This document shows, piece by piece, positions 28,337-39,170 of a stretch of DNA of 64,000 nt. Position 1 is the stretch's first letter. Every line of letters begins with the position of its first letter. The stretch lies in NCBI GenBank assembly GCA_009760855.2, contig WPIO01000001.1, positions 21,542,501 to 21,606,500 on the forward strand, in the 5' to 3' direction. Source of the stretch: Cristatella mucedo. Its lineage: Eukaryota > Bryozoa > Phylactolaemata > Cristatellidae. The notes under the pieces were generated by a model. The model made no database searches. It was not told where the DNA came from and saw nothing but the letters and a program-made list of their open reading frames with translations. A program made the position numbers and the translations under genes.

Positions 28337-28395
28337 GATCATAAAAGTAAGAGCAACAATACCTTGAAGGTATTGTTGCTCTTACTTTTATGATC
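28337..28395. repeat. near-perfect palindrome, 29-bp arms, 1-nt centre
   Basis: Arms 28337-28365 (from gatcataaaagtaag) and 28367-28395 (to cttacttttatgatc) are exact reverse complements around a single central G. The right end is followed by a direct repeat of ttttatgatctatcaaa. Confidence 0.9.
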
Positions 28396-29800
28396 TATCA
28401 AATCTTTTATGATCTATCAAACCAATAATCTTACTGCGCGTTTTCTAGTAATATAGACTGCACCATTTTTCTAAGCCGTCGCAAGCCTATCAAAAATTGT
28501 AAAGGCCGTCTACAGCTAGTTTCAAATTGATTGGACCTGTATGCAATAAGAAGGTGAGTTTAACGAAACTCAGCCGTGCCTCTCAGTGCTAAATCAATCA
28601 GAAATCTGCTTCCAGTCTAGCCGATGCACAATCTATACTTTCAGCAACAGGATTGGCATGGACATGGCTTCTTTATCATGGCTGCATAGGTGCATTACGC
28701 AGCAGCACTAGCTGCGACGTATCCCAGGATGCATCCTCGCGTGAAGAATCAGCCAGCAAGCATAAATACAAAGCTTTTGTTAAATTTAGAAACTTTTCGT
28801 TTATAATACCCATTCTTTCCGCTGACCTCAAGTGAGAAAAGCGTCTGCTTTTGCGGCTGCTGCCTAACAGTGAGACGGATTTCCACAATTCTTCCACGAT
28901 GGCTTCGCTCTCGCTGCCAAACTAATCTCGTCGGCCGCTATTTGCGGCCGCCTCTGATCGGCACGTTCAAGCGCATTCAATTGTCGCATTGACGCAGGTC
29001 TAGCAAGCGATAGCAGATGTGTGCTCAGTTGTCGTCGGGCGCGCGATACTTGCTAGATGAGAAAAAGTTGACGGTTTTTATGTCAGCTTTTTTCAGAGTA
29101 TCTCGAGGCATTTGCTGCTGGTACCGAACGAGATTACACAACTCTTAGTTTTGCCGATTTACAGTCATTATTTAACTCTTAGCTTCGCTGATTTACTGTC
29201 TCACCAAGGTCGGCTCACCAAGATTACTCCTAAAAGCATAATAACTGCCACCGGCTATATCTCCTTCATATGGTAGGCCCCACGCTGTTAACTTGATAGA
29301 GCACATTAACTTCACCTAATCCATTATTAATATGCTGATTAGCAGGCTCCTAACAACCATTGGCCCAGAAGTTTATCTGTGCATGATTTTGCATACTGGC
29401 CTAAGAATAATACACGCATGGATTTTTGGGCTTGTCTATGCACAATTACCTTGCTTGTTATCAATTCACTTTTGGTAATTGAGTCCGGATAGTGATTCTG
29501 TTCTACTAGGGCGCTATACAATAATTGCATTTCACAGAAGTGACTCTGTTGATCGCGTTCCTTAGAATTGGTCGGCCAGGTGCTGCAGCGGCATTAGCTC
29601 TCTAATAGCACATTTCTGCTGCATAGGTTTTATGATCAAAGAAAAATGGCCGCCCTTCATTGCACCTCTAACTCCGTAGCCCGCTGAGGGCACCTTTACA
29701 TTTCAAGAGCTTTTTTCTTTTGTTATTAGACGACAGTGTATGGACAGTGACCAGCTCGAATACCTGCTTAAAACCCTCTCTCACTTTCTCTCTCTCTCTT
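28396..29800. other. intergenic: nothing recognised
   Basis: No gene or repeat family recognised. Short open frames at 28653-28897 exist on both strands and are probably chance. Confidence 0.4.
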
Positions 29801-29802
29801 TC

Positions 29803-30385
29803 TTTAATGTAATGTAATGTATCTCCGTCTGTTACTTCACAAATCCATAAAGGCTATGTGGGTGTTACGCAGGAGAGTTTTTTTATAGCGCACTCACAGC
29901 CTAAGCGGCTTTCGGTACGCATTCGGTATCCAGCAGACTTCGTCTCACGCAACAAAGAGAAAGTGGGAAGCATAGCAGATTCAGGCGAGCAGTTGAGGTA
30001 GCGAGTAACATGAAAGTAGCACTGAAAAGGATGAGCCATAGTCGGCAGCAGGAGTAGTTGCGGTTGCGAAAGAATTGTGGAGGCGAGTTCCACAATCTAG
30101 GCCCTGCAGAGCAAAAGCTTTTGTCGCCAACGATCTTTAAGGGAGGAATGGAACAGCTAAATTAGGTCCACACAGGCCCTGAGGGCACGAAGAGGCTGAA
30201 ACGGGTTCAGCAGTTCAGCTAGGTACGAAGGAGCCAAGCCGTGGCGGGCCTTGTGTGTCAGTGTAAGAACTTTGCTCCGTATCCGTTGATCAACCGGCAT
30301 CCATCCTAGCTCTTTCAGCAAAGGAGACACGTGCTCAAACCTCTGGGACTTGAAAACAAGCCTTGCAGCCATAATCATAGCCAAC
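29803..30385 (-). mobile_element. LINE-B 3' half
   Basis: It begins with the reverse complement of the (ATTAC)n tail (taatgtaatgtaatgtatc). The - strand then encodes parts of the LINE-B C-terminus: RFEHVSPLLKELGW, VDQRIRSKVLTLTHKARHGLA, APSYLAELLNPFQP, in broken frames. Confidence 0.85.
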
Positions 30386-30397
30386 TTCAGTGGCCTA

Positions 30398-30561
30398 GTT
30401 GCGAACGTTTGAACCAGAGGTTAAGATGTTTGACCTTGACGATCAAGGTTGTGGGCTCGTGCCCTACGCCATATGTGGAGTGCCTGGATAGAAATGAAGT
30501 TCTCTTAGGGCGCTATACAAAGAAATTATATATATATATATATCATATATATACATATATA

Positions 30562-30600
<39 letters not shown>
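30398..30600 (+). repeat. SINE-A with (AT)n tail
   Basis: A SINE-A head (gaaccagaggttaag; gtgggctcgtgccc) and tail (gttctcttagggcgctatacaaag) run into an (AT)n microsatellite at about 30528-30598. It interrupts the neighbouring LINE-B sequence. Confidence 0.75.
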
Positions 30601-30601
<1 letters not shown>

Positions 30602-30721
30602 CAGCTCACTGCCTGTGGACTCTCTTCACTCGCAGTAGTTCCGTCGCGGAAGCCTACATTGCGCCCTATATTGCCACGTGATGCAGGCGCGCCATATTGT
30701 GCCGCGATGGACGTTCTTGCT

Positions 30722-31310
30722 TTAATTAGTACATACAGCGCCCTCAGAGAACTCAAGCACTTTTTAGGCACTGTAAGTTTGCTGGAAAGGAAGCATGGTT
30801 GAATTGTTATTGATGGCATGCTCAATGACGACATCTGATGTTGCAATAATAACAATAACAATAATAACAATAATAATGATAGTGATAGTGATACATTTGA
30901 TATAGTGATAAATAGGTGGTTTTTTAGTTGATGATTTAAATGAGGTCGAGTCAGGAGATGCCGTGAAGCGAGTCGGGAGTGAGTTTCGGGTTTTGGGAGC
31001 AGCCGAGCTGGTTTGGCCCAGTGGTTAAGCTGCTCGCCCCGACCAAGGCCTGGCCTAGATCGTGGGCTCGAGCCCTGTGGCAAATGTGAAGCGTCTGAAT
31101 AGAGATTACGTTCTCATAGGGCGCTATATAAATGAATTATATTTTTTAGCGAACTAAAGGCACGGTCTCCAAATTATTTGAGGTTTGTACGAAGTATAGG
31201 TCAACAATTAGATTCCGAAAAGCGGACGGTACGATGCTTAGCCTGGTGGAGCAGTAGATCTGATATGTAGGCTGGCCAAAGAATGAAGGAACCTGTTGGA
31301 TGCTTAGTCA
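30722..31310 (-). mobile_element. LINE-A 3' fragment interrupted by SINE-A
   Basis: LINE-A 3' UTR and C-terminal coding sequence on the - strand. The copy is split between ttttgggagca (about 31002) and gcgaactaaaggcacgg (about 31149) by a SINE-A. An (AAT/AAC)n stretch lies at 30845-30877. Confidence 0.75.
31008..31146 (+). repeat. SINE-A inserted in LINE-A
   Basis: A well preserved copy: gagctggtttggcccagtgg, gtgggctcgagccctg and cgttctcatagggcgctatat. LINE-A sequence continues on both sides. Confidence 0.85.
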
Positions 31311-31494
31311 CAGTGACCCGCTTTATCTTTTTTAGATAAGTAGTTAGTTTTAGACTTAGTCACCCGCTTTATCCTTTTTTAAGTCAATGCTTTCTGTTGT
31401 CATCATGTCTCCTCATTAAACAAAAAAATGTAAAATTTATTTGTATAGCGCCACAAGAGAAATTAATCTCTTATCATTTGCTTTACATGTCCAC

Positions 31495-31775
31495 ACTTAA
31501 AAAGAAACTAAAAACGCTTCTATTGTTGACAACGTTTAGTGGGCCCATGTGATTCGTCCTTAGTATTTCTATGCGTTATGACACTGTGCATGCTGCCACT
31601 TACTATATTTGCATGCTGACTGTGTGCATGTCACCTCTCACCGTGTTATGCTTGCTCATTGAGCATGCTACCGCTAACCATTCGATCATGCTTCCTTTGC
31701 AGCAAACGCAAAGTGTCTAGAAAGATATTGAGTTATCTGAGGGTGCTATATCAAATTTATTATTATATTATATAA
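31495..31775 (+). mobile_element. LINE-A 3' end
   Basis: Sense-orientation 3' UTR (acttaaaaagaaactaaaaa...gtgggcccatgtgattcgtcc...gggtgctatatcaaat) ending in ATTATTATATTA. A reversed SINE-type tail (31430-31490) precedes it. Confidence 0.8.
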
Positions 31776-31855
31776 ATACATTATCACAGGGATATACAAA
31801 TAAATATATGTATGTATATATATATATACATATATATATGTATATATATATATAT

Positions 31856-31886
<31 letters not shown>

Positions 31887-31905
31887 GTGTGTGTATGAGC
31901 ATGAT
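31776..31905. repeat. (AT)n / (AC)n microsatellite block
   Basis: Alternating AT-rich dinucleotides with an ACAC core at about 31857-31870, lying between the LINE-A tail and the 5' truncation point of LINE-B. Confidence 0.85.
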
Positions 31906-31949
31906 GTTTTTTCTAGTTCAGCTATTTAGAAGGCTAAGAAAACCCGTCA

Positions 31950-32995
31950 AACAGCGAACGCAACGAGTTGTATTTGTCATTCAAACCGTCGGAATCTGCT
32001 GCGGCAACTGAGAAACTGAATGCTTGCCTTGCCGATATTCGATCCTGGATATCGGAAAACTTCCTGAAATTAAATGATGATAAAACCGAACTGCTGCTCA
32101 TAGGACACCCTAAGCGTGTGGCTGGATTAAAAGGCTTTGCTGTTCTAATAGGTGATGCTATTGTGCGACCTTCACCACGTGCTCGTAATCTAGGTGTCGT
32201 GTTCGACAGCTGCCTCAATTTCAAAAGCTTCATTCAGAAGACTGCCTCTACAGCTAGCCATCACATCCGATCCCTATCCAAGATTAGGAGCTGTCTCCCA
32301 CAGTGGCTTGTAAAAAATTTAACTAGCTCATTAGTTCTGTCTCGGCTTGGTTATTGTAATTCCCTTTTGGCTGGGCTGCCAAGGAAAGCTATTATGCCAC
32401 TGCAGCGGACTATGAACATGGCTGCAAGGCTAGTCTGCAAGTCCCAGCGGTTTGAGCACGTGTCTCCTTTGCTGAAAGAGCTAGGATGGTTGCCGGTTGA
32501 GCAACGGATCCAGAGCAAAGTTCTTATGTTGGCCTGCAAGGCCCGCCACGGCTTGGCTCCTTCGTACCTAGCTGAACTGCTGCATCAGTTTCAGCCTGTT
32601 CGCGCCCTCAGGTCCTGTGTGGACAATAAATTAGCTGTCCCATTCCTCCGCTTAAAGACAGTTGGTGACAGAAGCTTTGGCTCTGCAGGTCCTAGACTGT
32701 GGAACTCGCTTCCACGATTCTTACGCAACGACTACTACTCTCTTACTGCCGACTGTGGCACATCCTTTTCAGCGGTCCTGAGCTGCTACTTCCATGCTAC
32801 TCGCTACCTCAACTGCTCTCCTGACTCTGCTATGCTTGCCACTCTCTCTTTGTTGCGTGAGACGAAGTCCGTTGGCTACCGAATGCGTACCGAAAGCCGC
32901 TTAGGCTGTGAGTGCGCTATACAAAACTCTCCTACGTAACACCCACACGGTCTTTATGACTTTGTGGAGTTACAGACGGAGATACATTACATTGC
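31950..32995 (+). mobile_element. LINE-B, best preserved 3' copy of a second non-LTR retrotransposon
   Basis: An open frame of 323 codons (31968-32939) encodes the part of the polyprotein after the catalytic YADD box. It contains [97 protein letters not shown] and GPRLWNSLPRFLR, and ends ECAIQNSPT. These blocks are those of CR1/L2/Rex1-group reverse transcriptases. The 3' UTR is short and ends gagatacattacattg. The element is 5'-truncated and lacks the endonuclease and most of the polymerase, so it cannot move on its own. The absence of stops suggests a fairly recent insertion. Confidence 0.9.
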
Positions 32996-33530
32996 AGCGT
33001 CAATTATGAACTGGGAAGTTCAAACTTTGACATAAATCAGCATAAGATCGTAAGATCACCTGCTTGAGTTGGTAGGAATGAGGAAAGAGGAAATCGCAGC
33101 AGTGAGCAAGAAGAGACACGCTGGGCTGGGCTGGCCTGCAGTTACATTTCCGGCAGATTTTAGAGCAAAGCTGCCTTCTGATTCATGGTAATTTCTCGAG
33201 CTCGCTTCATTTAAAGAGCACAACTCGAACGACCTAGTTGACGGTACTACTTTCAACTGTGAGCCAGCAAACTGTTTTTTTTTGTCGTCATTCAATCTCC
33301 GTCTCTAGAATTAGTACGATCCTTCGGCTAGCCGCTCGCATTTAGCGACTCTGGTTTTTGAAAAACTGTACTTCGAAATCAAATTAAGAAAGCCTGTTCT
33401 AAAAATTAAAAACCTGCACGCATCGCTTGCGACGCTACGCTTTGGCGAGTTCGATCGATCCGCAGAGCGAGTACCGGCTACTGCTTCCGGTCCTGTCGGC
33501 TCCTACGGCTTCCGGTCCTCTCAGCTCAGC
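32996..33530. other. 3' flank of the GH31 gene: no gene seen
   Basis: No repeat family or coding frame was recognised between the LINE-B tail and the polyadenylation signal of the glycosidase gene. Confidence 0.5.
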
Positions 33531-33535
33531 GTGCT

Positions 33536-33541
33536 TTTATT
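33536..33541 (-). terminator. polyadenylation signal AATAAA of the GH31 gene
   Basis: tttatt on the + strand reads AATAAA on the gene's strand, 58 nt past the stop codon, a usual position for 3'-end processing. Confidence 0.6.
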
Positions 33542-33598
33542 TCAAACTCAAAACCGCGTCGGTGCTGAGCGCGAATGCTTTCCTAGCATGCCAACTAG

Positions 33599-35167
33599 CT
33601 AGCTTTGAAGGATGAAAATCGGCAGCTCATCCAGTTGAGCGCTGCAGTTGAACCACTGGCTTCCGACCAGTGTCTGCTTCGTGAGCTGCGACTGCCAGCG
33701 ACCGGCGGGCAGGTAGACTCGCCGGCTTCGCGCACCTTGCTGCACCACCGGCGCCACGAGCACGTCGTCGCCGAGAAGGAACTCGTCGTCCACCACCTGA
33801 GCGGTCGCGTCGTTCGGCGCTATCCACCAGAGCGGCCGCACGACGGGCTCGCCGGTGAGCACGGCGTTGTGGGACAAGTTGACCAACCGATCTGCGTACT
33901 CGTCCCTGACCCGCAGGTACTTCTGGGTTATGTTCGTGACCTCCTCGTCATAGCTCCACGGCGCGAGCGAGAACTGCATGCTGGGCAGCAGCACGTTTGC
34001 CTGCAGCCACCTCACATACAGCTCTCTGTCCGGCGAGACGCCCTCGTAGGCGTTTCCGCCGATCATGTCGGGCAGAACGAACGGGTATCCCAATAGGCCG
34101 AAGGTCAGCGCCGACGGGATCAAGGTTCGGAGACCGTTGTCGTAGCCCCACGTGGAAATCTTGTCCATCATTCTCACGAAAATCGGCAGCCTCTGCGAGC
34201 GCCAGCCGACTCTCACCTCCTGCCGCCTTTGGTGGCGATCGGCTTCGAACGCCATGTCTGCGTAGGCCGTGGTGTAGGCAGCCGGACTGAGCCACGGCAC
34301 GGAGCCCTGGCTGGCGTCCGGCAGCCAGTTGGTTTCACCCGCGTCGAACTTGAATGAATCTACGCCGTACAGACCGGTAAGGTTGGACAGTTTCGACAGG
34401 AACCACTCCACTGCCTTGGGATTCGTCACATCCAGCACGCCTCCGACACCGCGCCACCACAGCGCCACGGCCGCCGAGTCCGAGGAAGCCCGCTTCAATA
34501 GGAAGCCGAGCGCCTTTCCTTCGGCGAAAGCATTCGACAGAATATTGGCGAACGGGTGCACCCACAGCGTCACTTTGATTCCGAAGCCGTGCAACGTTTG
34601 AACGAGGGCCTTGGGATCAGGGAACTTTGCTCGATTGAACACCATGTCGCCGTACGCGGGCGTCCAGTCGTCGTCGATTTCTAGCTGCGATATCGACAAG
34701 TTGTAGCTCCTGATCTTGTCAGCATACGACAGCGCACCGTCCTGACTTATGTTTTCCTTGAACATGGCCCACGTGGACCAAATGGGATGGCGAATAACTT
34801 GTTCGCTCGGAATGTCAATCGGCTTCTCCCAGAGAGCGGAGGCCACTTTCTTGTGCAGATCTGCGAAGCTGGACGTCGGCGGAGACGCTTGACACACGCT
34901 GTAGGTGAGTGCAAGATTAGTTTTGTTCAAATTTCTATAAGGGGAATCGTCAAACCGAGACATGAGACACAGCTTGCCATCGGATGAGGAATTTATGCTT
35001 ACGAACAGCGGGATACTGTCTGACTGTATGAACACGGCCACGCCAGCACTGGAGAGCCAGTATCGTTCCAGCACCCCGCCGTATTGATTGGGTTGAAAAG
35101 AATCTCCCGGAACGTAAGGTTTCATGTCCATGTTCCACGTTTCAATGGGCCACGTCTGGGTATGAAC
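33599..35167 (-). CDS. MYORG-like: GH31 terminal exon with the catalytic (beta/alpha)8 domain
   Basis: The acceptor cgttttctattgcag|GTTCATACC precedes 35167, and the frame is open for 522 codons to the TAG at 33599-33601. It carries both catalytic aspartates and the C-terminal beta-sandwich ([15 protein letters not shown]). Sequence upstream of the acceptor stays open to 35383, but the splice signal and the family alignment favour starting at [11 protein letters not shown]. Confidence 0.93.
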   Translation of the reverse strand, partial: VHTQTWPIETWNMDMKPYVPGDSFQPNQYGGVLERYWLSSAGVAVFIQSDSIPLFVSINSSSDGKLCLMSRFDDSPYRNLNKTNLALTYSVCQASPPTSSFADLHKKVASALWEKPIDIPSEQVIRHPIWSTWAMFKENISQDGALSYADKIRSYNLSISQLEIDDDWTPAYGDMVFNRAKFPDPKALVQTLHGFGIKVTLWVHPFANILSNAFAEGKALGFLLKRASSDSAAVALWWRGVGGVLDVTNPKAVEWFLSKLSNLTGLYGVDSFKFDAGETNWLPDASQGSVPWLSPAAYTTAYADMAFEADRHQRRQEVRVGWRSQRLPIFVRMMDKISTWGYDNGLRTLIPSALTFGLLGYPFVLPDMIGGNAYEGVSPDRELYVRWLQANVLLPSMQFSLAPWSYDEEVTNITQKYLRVRDEYADRLVNLSHNAVLTGEPVVRPLWWIAPNDATAQVVDDEFLLGDDVLVAPVVQQGARSRRVYLPAGRWQSQLTKQTLVGSQWFNCSAQLDELPIFILQS

Positions 35168-38100
35168 CTGCAATAGAAAACGATTGGTGCTAGCAGCAAG
35201 GGGCACAGAGAGAAGGTTCGGAGCTAAATCACCCAGCCGCATGTTTGGCTGAAGTGGGGGACTCGCTACAAGAATCTCTCGGGCAATCAAACCCCTTTCG
35301 CCGAAAATATCCCGCTTAGCATCCCCCCTCTCGGCTCTCTTTGCCAGAAGAAGGGCTACCAAGCTTCCGCGAAGAGGCTGCAAGGCTTACAGGGCGCTTT
35401 GCCCGAGGCTTTTCGCGAAGCAGATTCGAGGGTGGTTTTCCTCAAGAGGAGATCTATCTGCCATTGCTTCTTGGACGCAGTTATATATAAAAAAGGTTAA
35501 TAATAATAATAATGCACTTGATAAAGCGCCCTCAGAGAACTCAATCTCTCTCTAGGCGCTTTACATTTGCAGCGAAGGGAAATGCAATTGAATGGTGATT
35601 AATATCATGCTTGATAAACAAACAAAATGGATAACATGGTTAGGGGTGACATGCACTGGGTCAGCATGCCAATGTGGTTAGTGGCAGCATGCACAGTGTC
35701 AGCACGCATAAGCACATGAAGGACGAATCACAGGGACCCACGAAATGCTGTCCTAAATAGGTGTGTTTTTAAGTTCTTTTTAAATGTGGTCAGGTCAGGG
35801 GATGTTCTGACGCAAGTCGGGAGGGAGTTCCAGGCTTTGAGAGCATACGAACTAAATGCACGGTCTCCAAAGGATTTAAGGTTTGTACGAGGTATTTGTA
35901 GACTAATATTGGCGAACGGGTGCACCCACAGCGTCACTTTGATTCCGAAGCCGTGCAACGTTTGAACGAGGGCCTTGGGATCAGGGAACTTCGCTCGATT
36001 GAACGCCATGTCGCCGTACGCGGGCGTCCAGTCGTCGTCGATTTCTAGCTGCGATATCGACAAGTTGAAGCTCCTGATCTTGTCAGCATACGACAGCGCA
36101 CCGTCCTGACTTATGTTTTCCTTGAACATGGCCCACGTGGACCAAATGGGATTCCGAAAAACGGGTGGTACGATGCTTGGCCTGGTGGGGGAGTATATCT
36201 GAGAAATAGGCTGGAGCCAAAGAAAGAAGTGACCTAAAAGTGAGCGACAAAACCTTGAAGTCAATCCGTTGCTTGACTGGTAGCCAGTGCAGGTCGGCGT
36301 GAAGTGGTGTAATGTGGCAACTGCGACGCTCACGACAGACAAGCCTAGCTGCGGAGTTTTTCACCAGCTGAAATCGCCTGATAGCACATGCTGGTAGGCC
36401 AGTAAGCAGCGAGTTGCAGAAGTCGAGACGGGATGTCACGAATGCATGGACCAACTTGGACGTGGTATCTTTATCTAAACAAGCCCGAATTTTAGCAATG
36501 TTATGAAGCTGAAAATAGGCAGATTTAACTGTGGAGCTGATATGGTCGTCTAACGAGAGGTCGCTTTGGAATATGACACCTAGATTTCGAGCTGATTCAA
36601 CAGGAGATATGCTGGCAGAACCCATTTTGAGCGTCAGCCTTTCTAATTTGTGAATCACACTGGGTTTGCTCATAACTATTAAGTTAGTTTTATCATCGTT
36701 TAGTTTTAGAAAACTTGCTGCCATCCATGTGCGGATGTCATGAATACATGCAGCAAGTGAGTTGAGAGAATTCGAGGTGCCCAGAGGCTGTGAGGGATCA
36801 AACCAAAGGTACAACTGAGTGTCATCCGCATAGAAGTGAAAGCCTAGATTGTGCTTGGCAATCACATCAGCAAGAGGCAGAGTAGAAACCGTGAAAAGAA
36901 CCGGACCTAGCACGGAGCCCTGAGGTACCCCATTTATTTCAGAGGTACCTCAGATGATCTTTGTCCATTCACGTCAATACTCTAGAGTCTCCCACTGAGA
37001 TAGGACCTGAACCACTGCAGAGCAGTGCCAGTGATGCCCAGGCGAGATGAGAGGCGCTCTAGAAGAACTTTGTGATCGATGGTATCAATAGCTGCCGAAA
37101 GATCGAGCAAAACCAGCAGAGACACTCTACCCATGTCTGCATTCCTAAGTAGGTCGTTGTATACCCGAAGCAATGCTGACTCTGTGGAGTGATTAGCTCT
37201 AAAGCCAGACTGAAACTTACTAGCAAGGTGTGAGGTTTCGATTTATGAGTACAGCTGGTCCGCCACGACCCGTTCCAGTGTCTTCGATAGGAACGGTAGA
37301 AGGGAAACTGGATGCTCATCGTGATTTCAAAAGCCGCCGCTCGGGGCGCCCCTGCCCACGCAGTTTTTTTTAGTAGAGGAGCACACTTTTGGAGTTTCCA
37401 GATGGGTGATCGTTTTTAGACAGGCCCGCAGAGGCGGGCCGCCGCCGAGCGGCGCCGAGCGGCGGCGGCCCGCTGTCGCTTCAGGCTCTTTGTGCTGCGG
37501 ATGTGCGAGTTGTCTGTCCAGCGTGTTGAAAGAGGCGTGGGCGGGTGGCGCGCTCATACGGAGCATCCGTCGGGCTTTCTCGAACAAATTTATGTTTTAA
37601 GTTATCAGGCGATGCAATTTAATTCATCTCAGTCTGTCTCTGTATAAAGCCATCGGGACTTTTGCGGGCGTTCGGCAGGAGAGTTTCTATAGCGAACTCT
37701 CAGCGTAGGCGGCTTTCGGTTCAGACACTTTAGCCAACAGATTCCATCTCGCGCAACAAAGAGAAAATAAGAAGCATAGTCAGGAGAGCAGGAGAGGAAG
37801 TGAGTAATACGGAAGTAGCGGCTCATGACAGTGGAAATCATGTGCCTCAGTCTCTTCGTTTCTTCTCTTCTTCAATCTTAGTCTCGCAGGATAGAAGATG
37901 GCGTTGCGTAAGAAATTTGGAAGAGAGTTCCCGATTCTATGACCTGCAGAGCTAAAGATTTAATCTCCTTGAGAATGGAACAGATAATCGAAGGAATGTA
38001 GCAGCTGATTTATTTTCTGCAGAGGATCTGAGGGCACGATGTGGCTGAAACTGGCGCATGAGTTCAGATAGTTATGAAGAAACCAAGCTATTGTGAGCCT

Positions 38101-39138
38101 TGCGAGTAAGAGTAAGATTTTGGTCTGTATCCGTCTCTAAAGAGTAAGATTTTGGTGTGTATCCGTCTCTAAACCTTGATCGATCGCTGCTCCATCAGCA
38201 AAAGGAGACACGTGGCTGAATCTCTTGCATTTGTTGTCCGGCCTTGCCTCCACATCGTCGTCAGCTGCGAGGCTTAATGACTCCTTTTCGGGAGCCCATC
38301 CAAAACTGAATTTTAGCAGTCCAGTCTAGGCTGAACGAGGAAGCTAGTAAGATCTTTAGCTTGCCGTCGTGGTAGGCCTTGCCTAATCTTGGACAGGAAT
38401 TGAATTGGCTTCCGGCGCTGCCTTATAAGAAGCTTTCAAGCTTCATTAGGTCATCAAAGAGGACACCTAGCTTAGAGAACACTTAAAAATAACAAGCTCT
38501 TGGAGGGGCTAAAGAACTTTTCCTGGCAGGTTTCGAAAAGATGTGCTTGACCTAGCATCACGCTACTCAAGTTCGAGATTTGCCCCCTCCCATACCATTG
38601 GCAAGCAGTGGCAGCCGTAATAGGGTAAGGGTTACGCAGCAGATCTTGAAAGCGACAGAACACTAGTCTGTGCGAGACGGCCACGCAAGCAGTCATACCT
38701 GAGCAGCGCCGTACCAGTGCGCGCCGCTCATGTTCATGCAGTCCTTCACCTCGAACTCATACCAGGCAGCAGCATGCGTCACGCTGTCGCATAGCAGTCC
38801 TACGTCCAGCTGCCTGGTCTTCGAAATTGTGATCCTGTGGTCTTGGTTCACTTTCAAGCATATCTAAGCGATAAGAAGTTGAGACAGAAAGAGGGCGACG
38901 TCGTGCGGCATTCGCAGCTCTTCCGGCCAGCTATTGGACTATCGGCTCCCCACAAAATACGACTGGCGGCTATAGCACAGGCGTGGGTGGAGTGCTGCGA
39001 CTGTGACGCACATCCACCTTCGAGCCCAACAAAGTGCCGCCTCGGTGTTGAGAGAATACCGCCAATTGGTGCGGGAGGCCTTAGCTCCCACAAGCGCGCC
39101 TACTGAGCTTGCACAGTGAGCGAGACGATGGGGCGACT

Positions 39139-39170
<32 letters not shown>

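Noticed and set aside
33605..34601. Frames on the + strand opposite the GH31 exon
   Set aside because: They are antisense shadows of a conserved coding exon.
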